A stretch of 64,000 bases of DNA, from assembly GCA_934085825.1 (NCBI GenBank), contig CAKOHR010000002.1, forward strand, positions 120,090 to 184,089, given 5' to 3'. This DNA is from an uncultured Bacilli bacterium (GTDB taxonomy: Bacteria > Bacillota_I > Bacilli_A > RF39 > UBA660). A program made the translations under genes and the position numbers. Shown here one piece after another: positions 1 to 8,536 of this stretch. Each line of letters starts with the position of its first letter. Positions within the stretch are counted from its first letter, which is position 1. The notes beneath the pieces were generated by a model that searched no databases, had not been told where the DNA came from, and saw nothing but the letters and a program-made list of their open reading frames with translations.

Positions 1-891
1 ATATTCAAGTGTCTTTTCTTCTTTTTTAACTTCCATATTTTTTAAAAATGAGAAGAATTCTAAATCTTTAAAAAGTTCAACTAAATCATTATTTACTTTT
101 TGTTCATATTTTAAATCTTCAAGTACTATATTTAAAGGTACTTCCCTATATATAGTGGCTATTTTTTTACTTATAAAAGCCATTTCTTTATCATTTTCTA
201 GCTTTTCTTTAGTTTTACCAGTTATTTTATCTATATTATCATATAAGTTTTCTAAAGATTTATACTCTTGTAATAATTTTAAAGCTGTTTTTTCGCCGAT
301 ACCTTTTACACCAGGGATGTTATCAGATGAATCCCCCATTAAGGCTTTTAAATCAATCATTCTAATTGGTTCAATGCCGTAGTCTTTCACAAATGTTTCA
401 TGATTATATCTAATAAAACCACTTTGCTTTAGGAGTTTAACTTCTGTTTCATCACTTATAAGCTGTAGTAAATCTTTATCACTTGATACTATGACTGATG
501 CAAAATCTTTATCTTCTTCAGTCATTTTAACAATAGTTCCTACGATATCATCTGCTTCATATGGAGCAAGTTCAAAATGCTTAATTCCCATTTTATCAAG
601 AATTTCTCTAGCAATTGGCATTTGAATTTTTAATTCTTCCGGTGTGTCTATTCTTCCTTCTTTATAAAAGTCATACTCTTCTTTTCTAAAGTTTTTACCT
701 ATATCAAAAGCAACAGCCATATAGGTTGGTTTTTCTTCCGCAATAATTTTATTCATCATTGAAACAAAACCAAATAAAGCGTTTGTTGGAACACCTTTAG
801 AGTTTTTCATCATATTTCCTGTATAAGCAGTTGCGTAATAACTTCTAAACATTAAGTTATTTCCATCTATTAAAATAAGTTTTTTTACCAT
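1..891 (-). CDS. polA: DNA polymerase I, N-terminal 5'-3' exonuclease part (partial)
   Basis: The gene reads leftward from ATG at 891 and leaves the window open, so only about 297 residues are visible. The protein starts MVKKLILIDGNN, the usual beginning of the FEN/PolA 5'-3' exonuclease, and keeps the acidic motifs of that fold (YEADDIVG, SSDKDLLQL) and the helix-hairpin-helix region GDSSDNIPGVKGIGEKTA. The enzyme removes RNA primers and fills gaps in replication and repair. An AAGGGTG ribosome site sits just upstream of the ATG. Whether the proofreading and polymerase domains follow cannot be seen; a stand-alone exonuclease is the alternative, but the length already reached and the start favour full PolA. 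Confidence 0.93.
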   Translation of the reverse strand, partial: MVKKLILIDGNNLMFRSYYATAYTGNMMKNSKGVPTNALFGFVSMMNKIIAEEKPTYMAVAFDIGKNFRKEEYDFYKEGRIDTPEELKIQMPIAREILDKMGIKHFELAPYEADDIVGTIVKMTEEDKDFASVIVSSDKDLLQLISDETEVKLLKQSGFIRYNHETFVKDYGIEPIRMIDLKALMGDSSDNIPGVKGIGEKTALKLLQEYKSLENLYDNIDKITGKTKEKLENDKEMAFISKKIATIYREVPLNIVLEDLKYEQKVNNDLVELFKDLEFFSFLKNMEVKKEEKTLEY

Positions 892-1056
892 ACTTATCAC
901 CCTTAAATATATAATAACATTTTAATCAAAAAAAAGCTATATTTTTAAATATATTAAAATAAATGTTAAGATTATGTAATATTTTATTTTCCCATAAAAC
1001 CTGCGCAATTAGCTTGAATATCCCGAATTTTGTCATCTTTTGTCGACCAATTTTTC

Positions 1057-1086
1057 TTGACTTATTTTAAGTATTAAGTCTAGAAT
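1057..1086 (+). promoter_or_regulatory. Sigma-A-type promoter of the Rpn nuclease gene
   Basis: TTGACT (1057-1062) and TAGAAT (1081-1086) are separated by 18 bases, and a strong AAGGAGG ribosome site follows before the ATG at 1113. The rest of 892-1112, between divergent polA and this gene, shows nothing else I can name. Confidence 0.6.
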
Positions 1087-1112
1087 ATAGTCCTATATGA
1101 AGGAGGAAAATT

Positions 1113-2063
1113 ATGTTAACTACTCAAACAAAATTTTATGGCTTTAATTACGATAAAATGTTTAAAGCTATATTTATCGGGCCTAAAAAAGAAAGAACAC
1201 ATTTATTGTGTGAATTACTCAGCGAATGTTTAAAAATTAAAATCGATAAAATTCTTAAATTTATTCCTGTTGAACTTAGCATTAGACAAAAAAAAGAAAG
1301 ATATAAAAGGTTGGATTTGCTTCTTGAAGCAGAGGGAAGAAAAATAAATTTGGAACTTAATTCATCTTATAGTGAAAGCACAAGAATTAGAAATTTAAAC
1401 TACTATTTTTCTTTTTGTAGTCAACAAGCAGTTGCTGGTGATGCTTATGATACTGAATCGGACTTTATTCACATCTCGCTTAATTATAACGTAGATGATA
1501 ACACTCCTTTAATAAAGTGTTATACTCTTTATGATAAAAGCCACAACATTGAATTTGATTCGAGATTTAAATACTATGAAATTAATGTTGAAAAATTTGC
1601 AAAACTTTGGTATGATAATGACATAGAAAGCGCTAGAAAAAATCCACTTTTAACTATGATTGGCATAAAAGATGAAAAAGAATTAGAAAAATATTCAATT
1701 GAAATGGATAACTCTAGTATCAAGGAGAGTGTTGATAGTTTGAAAAGATTAAATAGTGATGCTGCTTTTGTTTATGACATTACACCTGAAGAAGATGAAA
1801 TATTAATTAAAAACACCATTAAGAAATTGGCTAGAAAAGAAGGTTTGGCAGAAGGCCGTGCTGAAGGTCGTGCTGAAGGTCGTGCTGAAGGTCGTGTTGA
1901 AGGTCGTGCTGAAGGTCGTACTGAAGGCTTTGCTGAAGGAGCAGAAGATACAAAAAGAATAATAGCGATTAATATGATAAAGGCCAATATTTCAATAGAA
2001 CAAATATCAAACTTGACAGGTTTAGCAGAAAATGAAATAAAAAAAATTGAAAAAGAAATTTAA
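1113..2063 (+). CDS. Rpn-family PD-(D/E)XK nuclease/putative transposase
   Basis: This 316-residue protein belongs to the Rpn (recombination-promoting nuclease, PDDEXK_2) family. Family members cut DNA and stimulate RecA-independent recombination. The nuclease core is near residues 63-100: RLDLLLEAEGRKINLELN supplies the acidic pair (D68, E81), with Asn where the family usually has Gln, followed by a conserved R...NYYFSFCSQQ stretch. The C-terminal part (about 246-276) is a run of AEGR tetrapeptides encoded by 12-bp tandem repeats, then a short helix-rich tail. It stands alone on the plus strand between polA and the cell-wall cluster, as mobile members of this family often do. The ATG is fixed by the ribosome site at 1101-1107. 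Confidence 0.85.
   Translation: MLTTQTKFYGFNYDKMFKAIFIGPKKERTHLLCELLSECLKIKIDKILKFIPVELSIRQKKERYKRLDLLLEAEGRKINLELNSSYSESTRIRNLNYYFSFCSQQAVAGDAYDTESDFIHISLNYNVDDNTPLIKCYTLYDKSHNIEFDSRFKYYEINVEKFAKLWYDNDIESARKNPLLTMIGIKDEKELEKYSIEMDNSSIKESVDSLKRLNSDAAFVYDITPEEDEILIKNTIKKLARKEGLAEGRAEGRAEGRAEGRVEGRAEGRTEGFAEGAEDTKRIIAINMIKANISIEQISNLTGLAENEIKKIEKEI
1847..1940 (+). repeat. 12-bp tandem repeats encoding AEGR units
   Basis: About eight copies of GAAGGTCGTGCT and close variants lie in frame inside the nuclease gene. Each adds four residues (AEGR, with VEGR, TEGF and AEGA variants). The near-identity at DNA level means copy number can change by slippage without breaking the frame. Confidence 0.9.
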
Positions 2064-2079
2064 CTTTTTCATTTTTTTA

Positions 2080-4161
2080 TTACTTACTTAATTCTATCGA
2101 CAAAATCATATTTTCTTTATCAATTGTATTTCCAGCTTCAATACTTTGACCTGTAACATAGCCATATCCAGAATATTCTAACTTTATACCCAAAAGCTCT
2201 GCATATGTTTTGACATCACTTAAACTCCATCCAGTAAGATTTTCCATTATAAATTCATTACCATTTGTAAGTAAGAATAACTTTTCTCCTGCTAGTAAAA
2301 CTTTGTTTTTCAGTGGATATTGATTAATAATATATTTACCATTTCCTAAGGTGATTACGTTTATTTTTTTGTTTTTTAAATCATCAATTGTGACATCAAC
2401 TAACTTACTCATATAATTATCCAAAGTAATTAGTTTACTTAAATCACTATCATTTTTGATTTCTGTAAGTTTGGCGTAACTTGCTATTTCTTCAATTGCC
2501 GTTGTTATAACATTTGCCCATGAACTTAGATTAGTTTCTGGCTTTTTACCTACGGCATAAATGATATATTTCGGATTATCTGCAGGGAAAATACCAGCAA
2601 ATGATTTAACATAATCATATGTTCCATCTAAATAACCCCCTTTTGGAGATGCTATTTGGGCTGTTCCCGTTTTTCCCATGATACTAACATTATCAACTTG
2701 CCAATATTTATTTATTTCAATCATTTTTTTCATAAGTTCATGCATTTTATTAACTGTTGATGTGCTGTACACCTTTTTTACTACTTCTCTTTTTCCTTCA
2801 TAAGTTACATTGCCATTTTGATCAACAATTTTATCTACTAAATAAGGTTTTATAACATTTCCATCATTGGTTATACTTGTTAATGCTTGAAGCATTTGAA
2901 TAGCGGTAACACTTACCCCTTGGCCAAAAGATGCTGTTGCTAGTTCTGATTCATAAACCATATCAATATCTCCGAGGGCTTCGTTTGAAAGTTCAATACC
3001 TGTTTTTTTTCCAAAACCTAAAGAATCATAATAACCACTAAGTTTATCAATGCCTAGTCTTAAAGCTAATGTTGTTGCTGCTACATTAGAAGAACGTGCA
3101 AAACCTTCATCAAAAGAAATTGTTCCCCATCCTTTTCTTTCTGAATCTCTTATAACAGTTCCATCTTTTAATGTATAAGAACCTGAAGCAAACAATTCAT
3201 CACCTTGATATTTTCCTTCTTCGATAGCTGAAGCAAAAGAAAATACTTTCATAACTGAGCCCGGTTCATATTGATAACTTATAAGGGGATTCATATACTC
3301 TTTAATAGTATTAGTATCATTTGGATTAAAATTTGGACTTGTACTTGTAGCTACGATAGCACCAGTATTAGCATCCATAACAGTAAATACAGCCCAGTCT
3401 GTATTAAATTTTTCTTTCATTGTAGAAACCGCTTTTTCCGTAATAAGTTGAATACTGCTATCAATAGTTAAATATATATCTGAACCATTTTTGGCTTTTA
3501 CAGTTTCTTCTGGACTATTTGGTATTTTATAATTACTTGATGTATATTTTAAATATTTTGTATAGCCATTTTCACCAGATAAAATATCATCGTAATAACC
3601 CTCAATGCCTAATTCACCTACGATTTTACCTTCATCATTATCTTTGGCATAACCTATTAAGTATGATGCAAATGTTGATTTGTTATAATATCTTTTTTTA
3701 GAATTTTTAATAAAATCAATGCCAGGAAGTTCTAGTTTTTCAATTTTAGCCTTGACTACTTCACTTATTCCATATCCGCCAGGTCTAAGTTCTACTTGAT
3801 ATAAATTTTTATTTAAAAGTTCTAGTATTTTGTCTTCCGTCATATTTAAAATTGGTGCTAGTGCTTTTGCAGTTCCTTCTTTGTCTTCAACATTTGTTTT
3901 ATTTGATTTTAAGTAAGCAATAACTGTATAAGAATTTATTGTACTTGCTAATTCTTCTCCATTAACATCGTAAATACTTCCACGGTCAGCATATAATGTT
4001 TTTTTTACCGTCGCAATACTTGCAGCTTTTTCTTTTAAATTAATACCATCAACTTTGTTACTTAGAACAATATAAGAAAGTTTGGCAATTATTGCCATAA
4101 ATAAAAAAACAACAGCTAAAATAATTAATTTTGAAATTTTAACTGTTGCTCTTTTTTTCAT
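2080..4161 (-). CDS. PASTA-domain class B penicillin-binding protein (FtsI/SpoVD type)
   Basis: The 693-residue protein is a septal-type transpeptidase that cross-links peptidoglycan outside the membrane. It has one N-terminal membrane helix (about 11-33), a dimerisation region, then the transpeptidase domain with the serine motif SVMK (S302, K305), SSN (358-360) and KTG (498-500). The last 120 residues look like two PASTA repeats, as in PBP2x and SpoVD. It follows mraZ, rsmH and ftsL in the usual dcw order, 11 bases after ftsL. In Bacillus, pbpB and spoVD sit side by side here; with only one copy visible I cannot tell whether this is the vegetative or the sporulation enzyme, so no symbol is given. 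Confidence 0.9.
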   Translation of the reverse strand: MKKRATVKISKLIILAVVFLFMAIIAKLSYIVLSNKVDGINLKEKAASIATVKKTLYADRGSIYDVNGEELASTINSYTVIAYLKSNKTNVEDKEGTAKALAPILNMTEDKILELLNKNLYQVELRPGGYGISEVVKAKIEKLELPGIDFIKNSKKRYYNKSTFASYLIGYAKDNDEGKIVGELGIEGYYDDILSGENGYTKYLKYTSSNYKIPNSPEETVKAKNGSDIYLTIDSSIQLITEKAVSTMKEKFNTDWAVFTVMDANTGAIVATSTSPNFNPNDTNTIKEYMNPLISYQYEPGSVMKVFSFASAIEEGKYQGDELFASGSYTLKDGTVIRDSERKGWGTISFDEGFARSSNVAATTLALRLGIDKLSGYYDSLGFGKKTGIELSNEALGDIDMVYESELATASFGQGVSVTAIQMLQALTSITNDGNVIKPYLVDKIVDQNGNVTYEGKREVVKKVYSTSTVNKMHELMKKMIEINKYWQVDNVSIMGKTGTAQIASPKGGYLDGTYDYVKSFAGIFPADNPKYIIYAVGKKPETNLSSWANVITTAIEEIASYAKLTEIKNDSDLSKLITLDNYMSKLVDVTIDDLKNKKINVITLGNGKYIINQYPLKNKVLLAGEKLFLLTNGNEFIMENLTGWSLSDVKTYAELLGIKLEYSGYGYVTGQSIEAGNTIDKENMILSIELSK

Positions 4162-4172
4162 ATTATTATCTC

Positions 4173-4475
4173 CTATTCTCCAACTGATTTTATATTACTA
4201 TTATTATACGACAAACCATTTTCTTCGGCAATACTTTGAATGTTTTCTAAGCTTGCTAGTTCATCTATCTGCATAGAAAGGCCTTGATTTACTAATTCTT
4301 GTTTTTCAATATTTTTGTTTAATTTTTCTACATCGTTGTTAGTTTCTGATAAAAGCGATGATGTATAAACATTAAACATTGGAATTGCTAAAAGTAAGAA
4401 TAACAGTAATACATACATTGCTTTTTCTCCTTTTAGAAGTTTCAACTTTTTATTCTTTTTAGCCACTTTAATCAT
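4173..4475 (-). CDS. ftsL: FtsL-like cell division protein
   Basis: A 100-residue bitopic protein: a basic cytoplasmic start (MIKVAKKNKKLKLLKG), one membrane helix at about 20-37, and an extracytoplasmic segment rich in Leu, Asn and Glu that would form the FtsL/FtsB-type coiled coil. The sequence is too diverged to recognise by itself. The call rests on size, topology and position between rsmH (4-base overlap) and the septal PBP, where Firmicutes keep ftsL. Its expected role is to hold the divisome with FtsB/DivIC and FtsQ/DivIB. Confidence 0.75.
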   Translation of the reverse strand: MIKVAKKNKKLKLLKGEKAMYVLLLFLLLAIPMFNVYTSSLLSETNNDVEKLNKNIEKQELVNQGLSMQIDELASLENIQSIAEENGLSYNNSNIKSVGE

Positions 4476-5383
4476 ATCCTTTCTATTACTCTTAATTTAG
4501 CACTTCTACTTCTGGAATTTTCCTCTAGTTCTTTTTCTCCAGGAAGTATTGGCTTTTTGTTTATTAATTTAATTTTTGGTTTGTAAGCTTCTGGCACTTC
4601 AACTAAACCTTTGACTAGTTCATCAACTTCAGATGCTTCTCTAAATATATTTTTAACAATTCTGTCTTCCAAAGAATGAAATGTTATAACACAGATTCTA
4701 CCACCCTTTTTTAGTAAGTTTATGGCATTTGGCAAAACTTTTTCAAGTACTTTTAGTTCGTTATTAACCTCGATTCTAAGAGCTTGGAATATTTTTCTTT
4801 CTGGATGATTTTTGTAGAAGTAATTAGCTCCGGTTGAAGCCTTTATAACTTCTACAAGTTCTAGCGTTGTATTTATTTCTTGATGTCTCTTTTTAATATT
4901 TCTAGCTATTACTTTGCTTAATTTTTCTTCACCATATTTGAAAAATATGTTAGTTAGTGCATCTTCACTATAACTATCAATAATGTCTTTGGCACTTATT
5001 CCCTCACTAGACATTCTCATATCCAGTGGACCATCATGCATAAAAGAAAAACCTCTGGTTTCATCATCAATTTGTGGTGATGAGAAACCTAAATCAAAGA
5101 TAATTCCATCTACAGGTCCAATATTTTCTTCGGCAAATACTTCTTTCATGTTAACAAAGTTTGTTTTAAAAATTTTAAAGTTATTACTTATTTTGCTTAA
5201 AACTTCATTTGAATAATTAACAGCTTTTTCATCTTGGTCAAAGCCATATAAATAACCATTAGGTATTTTTTTTAGTATTTCTTTGGAATCACCTGCATAA
5301 CCAATTGTAGCATCGATATAAATTCCGTCATCTTTGATATTTAGATTTTCAATCAATTCCTTTTTAAGTACGCTATAATGCAT
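4472..5383 (-). CDS. rsmH: 16S rRNA (cytosine(1402)-N(4))-methyltransferase
   Basis: RsmH (MraW) uses S-adenosylmethionine to methylate N4 of C1402 in the decoding centre of 16S rRNA. The 303-residue protein starts MHYSVLKKELIENLNI, has the Rossmann SAM-binding start IDATIGYAGDSKEIL, the family motif GIIFDLGFSSPQID, and the C-terminal ITFHSLEDRIVKNIFRE and SRSAKLRVIERI blocks. Its start codon overlaps the mraZ stop, and it overlaps ftsL by four bases, so the cluster is translationally coupled. Confidence 0.96.
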   Translation of the reverse strand: MHYSVLKKELIENLNIKDDGIYIDATIGYAGDSKEILKKIPNGYLYGFDQDEKAVNYSNEVLSKISNNFKIFKTNFVNMKEVFAEENIGPVDGIIFDLGFSSPQIDDETRGFSFMHDGPLDMRMSSEGISAKDIIDSYSEDALTNIFFKYGEEKLSKVIARNIKKRHQEINTTLELVEVIKASTGANYFYKNHPERKIFQALRIEVNNELKVLEKVLPNAINLLKKGGRICVITFHSLEDRIVKNIFREASEVDELVKGLVEVPEAYKPKIKLINKKPILPGEKELEENSRSRSAKLRVIERI

Positions 5384-5814
5384 TATTCTTCCCCCTCAAA
5401 TAAGCTTTCTGCAATATTTTCTATTACATCTTCATTGTTTTGCATAAAATTGTTAAATGCGTTGCTATCCCAAATTTCCAAATGATCATTCACGCCGATT
5501 ACGATACATTCTTTATCTAAACCGGCGTAACTAATCAATGGAGAGGTAATACTCATTCGACCTGAATTGTCGAACTTGCAGGCAGTAGCTCCTGAATAGA
5601 AAAATCGGGTAAATGTTCTGGTTACTTTTTTAGTGAAAGGTAGAGTATTAAGTTTGCCCACTAATTTTTCCCATTCTGGTAAAGAATAAACATATAAACA
5701 TTTTTCAATACCTCTGGTTAGAATAAATTCTTGACCAATTTCTTCTCTTAATTTTGTTGGAATAACTAGTCGGCCTTTATCATCAAGATTGTGATGAAAT
5801 TCGCCCAGTAACAT
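5383..5814 (-). CDS. mraZ: Transcriptional regulator MraZ
   Basis: MraZ is a small two-repeat SpoVT/AbrB-like DNA-binding protein that forms rings and represses its own dcw cluster. The family start MLLGEFHHNLDDKGR and the second repeat around FDNSGRMSI are both present; from ATG 5814 the protein has 143 residues, normal for the family. An in-frame GTG lies at 5826 and a second ATG at 5817, but the GGGGG ribosome site at 5819-5824 and family alignment favour 5814-5817. It heads the rsmH-ftsL-PBP operon, with its operator directly upstream. Confidence 0.95.
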   Translation of the reverse strand: MLLGEFHHNLDDKGRLVIPTKLREEIGQEFILTRGIEKCLYVYSLPEWEKLVGKLNTLPFTKKVTRTFTRFFYSGATACKFDNSGRMSITSPLISYAGLDKECIVIGVNDHLEIWDSNAFNNFMQNNEDVIENIAESLFEGEE

Positions 5815-5822
5815 CATATCCC

Positions 5823-5887
5823 CCACTTTCTCCCACAGACTACCACTGTCTTACTTATATACTATCAAAAACTAAAAAAAAAGTAAA
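5823..5887 (-). promoter_or_regulatory. mraZ promoter with three 10-bp-spaced MraZ boxes
   Basis: Reading the minus strand, TTTACT (5887-5882) and TAGTAT (5864-5859) are 17 bases apart. Downstream, GTGG occurs three times at exactly 10-base intervals (plus-strand CCAC at 5843, 5833 and 5823), the last overlapping the ribosome site. Tandem GTGG/TGGG repeats with a helical-turn period are the known MraZ operator in other bacteria, so autoregulation of the cluster is likely. Confidence 0.75.
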
Positions 5888-5960
5888 TACAGAATATCTA
5901 CTTTTATAAAATAACTTTACAAGTTTACACAAATTTACAATATTTTTTTAATCGTTTATA

Positions 5961-6251
5961 TTAGCTTTCTATTTTTTCCCATTTAGCTTCAAGTTTAATA
6001 TTTTTTGTAATTGGTTTACTAAAATCAAATTTTTCTTCATTCAAATACCAGCCAAGGAATTTATATTCATCACTATCTGGAGCAGCTGGCTCAATTATTG
6101 TTTCACCTACTTTTACAGTTATTGGTGCAACTCCCGCACCAATTTTGGCAGCAAATTCAACAGTCACAGTCCTAAAATTTAAATAATAAATTATTCCTAT
6201 TATTATAGCAACAATACCTAATATAAGTATTAGCCAACTTTTATTTTTCAT
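5961..6251 (-). CDS. Membrane-anchored protein with an InlB B-repeat-like domain
   Basis: A 96-residue protein with one N-terminal membrane helix (about 5-24) and an outside domain of about 65 residues. The pattern VKVGETI...PAAPDSDEYKFLGWY...FDFSKPITKNIKLEAKW matches the Listeria-Bacteroides (InlB B, Flg_new) repeat, which ends in FxGWY...pit.ni.L.A.W. Such modules occur on cell-surface proteins and may bind glycan or protein. A single copy on a membrane stem is unusual, since the module normally occurs in long arrays. It follows the 138-residue unknown by two bases and ends the trmD operon. Confidence 0.7.
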   Translation of the reverse strand: MKNKSWLILILGIVAIIIGIIYYLNFRTVTVEFAAKIGAGVAPITVKVGETIIEPAAPDSDEYKFLGWYLNEEKFDFSKPITKNIKLEAKWEKIES

Positions 6252-6253
6252 AA

Positions 6254-6670
6254 TTATCTTCCCTTTCCCAATTCTATTTCTTCTGTAAGTTCAATAACAT
6301 GTACTTTTTTTAGTTCTAGTTCAAGTATATACAACTTTTTTAAATATTTTTCCATTATTTTTTCTTTTAAGCCTTTTTCTTTTAGTGAAAGTACATATTT
6401 TTTTATTCTATCTATTTCTGTATAGGCTTCTAAAACATCTCCACTTGTAGTATCTTCTTCTGATACTAGACCATAAACAAGTTTTAGTAGTTTTTCATAT
6501 TCTTTATCTATTTTATTTGTCCAAACTTTACTTAATATTTCTGCATCTAATATGGTAACTTTTTTTACCCATTTATATGTCTTCTTTGGAGTAAATGTAT
6601 AAGCTTCTTTTTCTTCCAACAACAAAATGTCATGGTCTTCAGGATTATTTTTTAATATATAACTAGTCAT
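6254..6670 (-). CDS. Conserved-looking hypothetical protein, operon with trmD
   Basis: I do not recognise this 138-residue protein. It has no signal or membrane helix. The N-terminal 45 residues look beta-rich (ILLLEEKEAYTFTPKKTYKWVKK); the rest is charged and helical with a likely coiled coil around 88-130 (Lys/Glu/Leu-rich). It overlaps the trmD stop by eight bases, so it should be co-translated with the tRNA methyltransferase, and the InlB-like membrane protein follows by two bases. No function is proposed. Confidence 0.7.
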   Translation of the reverse strand: MTSYILKNNPEDHDILLLEEKEAYTFTPKKTYKWVKKVTILDAEILSKVWTNKIDKEYEKLLKLVYGLVSEEDTTSGDVLEAYTEIDRIKKYVLSLKEKGLKEKIMEKYLKKLYILELELKKVHVIELTEEIELGKGR

Positions 6671-7337
6671 CTTTCTCCTCCATTAAGTCTGGTCTCAAAG
6701 TTTTAGTTTTTTCTATCTTTTTTTCTTTTCGATATTCATTAATTAATTTATGATTACCAGAAATAAGTACGTCTGGAACTTTTAAGCCTCGGTATTCCGC
6801 AGGTTTTGTATATGTTGGATAATCAAGTAAATTATCATTAAATGATTCTTCCTCAAGTGATGCTTTAGTTATAACATCTGGTAAAAGTCTTGCAATAGAG
6901 TCAGTAATAGCCATTGCGGGAATTTCTCCACCAGTTAGGATATAATCACCAATTGATATAACCTCATCAACAAGGGTTTTAATTCTTTCGTCAAATCCTT
7001 CATAGTGCCCACATATAATAATTAAATGTTTATGGTCTTTTAATCTTTTAGCAACAACTTGCTTATATTTAGTTCCTTCTGGACTTAGAAGTATTATGTA
7101 TGCATCGCTTTTATCAATACTATCTAAACACGCAAATATTGGTTCACATCTAAGAATCATTCCTGCCCCACCACCATATGGAGTGTCGTCAACTTGCTTA
7201 TTATTTAATGGTGAATAATCTCTAAAATTGATTAAATTTACTTCAAGTTTACCTTTATTAATTGCTCTTTTGATTATAGATGTATTTATAAATCCTTCAA
7301 ACATCTCAGGAAAGAGTGTAAGTATATCTATCTTCAT
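6663..7337 (-). CDS. trmD: tRNA (guanosine(37)-N1)-methyltransferase
   Basis: TrmD methylates N1 of G37 next to the anticodon with SAM, preventing +1 frameshifts at proline and some other codons. The 224-residue protein starts MKIDILTLFPEMFEGF, has the substrate loop VDDTPYGGGAGMILR, and the deep trefoil-knot SAM site ICGHYEGFDERI and ISIGDYILTGGEIP. It lies 10 bases after rimM, the standard Firmicutes pairing, but rplS, the usual next gene, is about 38 kb away here. Confidence 0.97.
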   Translation of the reverse strand: MKIDILTLFPEMFEGFINTSIIKRAINKGKLEVNLINFRDYSPLNNKQVDDTPYGGGAGMILRCEPIFACLDSIDKSDAYIILLSPEGTKYKQVVAKRLKDHKHLIIICGHYEGFDERIKTLVDEVISIGDYILTGGEIPAMAITDSIARLLPDVITKASLEEESFNDNLLDYPTYTKPAEYRGLKVPDVLISGNHKLINEYRKEKKIEKTKTLRPDLMEEKDD

Positions 7338-7347
7338 TAAAACCTCC

Positions 7348-7833
7348 CTATAGTATTAAATTCTTAGCATTTTTAGTATATATTTTTTTCTTTTTTAAAT
7401 CAATTTTTATTATATACTCACTTACATAAGGAATATAAAACTCTTTTGTACCTTTTACTTTGATAAGTAAGTTAGCACCTCTTTCGACTGCAATAATTTT
7501 GCCTAAATCATTTTTACCTTCAATCACATCACAATTGATTAAATCTTTATATAAAAATTCATCTTCTTCTAAATGTAAATCTATTCTTTTTATATAGATA
7601 TTAAAACCAACATATTTTAAAATATCATTAATATTTTTTAAATCATCTATTTCTACTAATATATAGTTTTTGTGATAACGAATACCACTTATCTCATGTT
7701 CAATATTATTTATAAGTATTTTATTACCTACTTTATAAGCTTTATCACATTTTTCAAAATCACTTATTACTTTAAGTTCACCTTTAATACCAAAAGTACT
7801 AACTGTTTTACCAATATATATCATTTCATTCAT
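7348..7833 (-). CDS. rimM: Ribosome maturation factor RimM
   Basis: RimM assists late 30S assembly, acting on the 16S head with S19. The 161-residue protein has the N-terminal barrel start IYIGKTVSTFGIKGELKV and the C-terminal PRC-barrel segment with FYIPYVSEYIIKIDLKKKKIY, close to the conserved lIP....fv..vd...k.i pattern. It overlaps the upstream TrmH-family gene by eight bases and precedes trmD. Confidence 0.92.
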   Translation of the reverse strand: MNEMIYIGKTVSTFGIKGELKVISDFEKCDKAYKVGNKILINNIEHEISGIRYHKNYILVEIDDLKNINDILKYVGFNIYIKRIDLHLEEDEFLYKDLINCDVIEGKNDLGKIIAVERGANLLIKVKGTKEFYIPYVSEYIIKIDLKKKKIYTKNAKNLIL

Positions 7834-8536
7834 GATTTACCTCATACATTATTATACTTGCAGCAACTCCAGCATTAAGTGATTCGCAAGCATCACTAAT
7901 CTTTATGTTTATAAATTCATCACATAAATTTTTAATGTTATTTGACATGCCACTTCCTTCATTGCCTATTACAATTGCTACATTTTTCTTCGGGATATCC
8001 CTTACATCTACGCCCTTATTTACATCTGTTCCAACGATTTTATAGCCTAAATTTTTAAGAACTGGGATAGCTTCTTCTAAATTTCTTCGAATAATATTTA
8101 AATTGAATATCATACCTTCCGTTGCTCTTACCACTTTTGGATTGTATAAGTCAACAGATGTATCACTTATTATAATAGTATCAATATTAAATGCTACACT
8201 ACTTCTAATTATGGTTCCTAGATTTCCCGGATCTTGCAGGTTATCTAAAATAATAACGTTGCCATTGACACTATCTTCAGGAATAAATTTAACCACTGCA
8301 GCGTTATAACTAATTGACTTTTGATCACTTATTTTTTCCATTATTTCTTTAGTTACATAAAAGTCAGCATTTTCATCTACACAACTTATAATGTATTCAA
8401 TTAAATTATTTTTTCTAGCTTCCTCGATTAGATGATCGCCTTCTACAATAAATCTTCTTTCTTTATCTCTTGTCTTTTTATCTTTTAAACTAACCCAATA
8501 CTTAACATTGTTATTATGACTACTCGTAATTTTCAT
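7826..8536 (-). CDS. TrmH/SpoU-family RNA 2'-O-ribose methyltransferase
   Basis: A 236-residue SPOUT enzyme that methylates ribose 2'-OH of rRNA or tRNA. The N-terminal 95 residues form the L30e-like substrate-binding domain (EGDHLIEEA). The catalytic domain has the three SpoU motifs: ILDNLQDPGNLGTIIRS, VIGNEGSGMS, and IKISDACESLNAGVAASI. It resembles the 23S rRNA methyltransferases found upstream of pheS in Bacillus, but the exact target base cannot be read from sequence. It overlaps rimM by eight bases and the metallopeptidase by four. Confidence 0.9.
   Translation of the reverse strand: MKITSSHNNNVKYWVSLKDKKTRDKERRFIVEGDHLIEEARKNNLIEYIISCVDENADFYVTKEIMEKISDQKSISYNAAVVKFIPEDSVNGNVIILDNLQDPGNLGTIIRSSVAFNIDTIIISDTSVDLYNPKVVRATEGMIFNLNIIRRNLEEAIPVLKNLGYKIVGTDVNKGVDVRDIPKKNVAIVIGNEGSGMSNNIKNLCDEFINIKISDACESLNAGVAASIIMYEVNHE

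Noticed and set aside
1772..1987. Antisense Ser/Pro/Ala-Arg repeat protein
   Set aside because: It is the reverse frame of the AEGR repeats of the Rpn gene and has no signals of its own.
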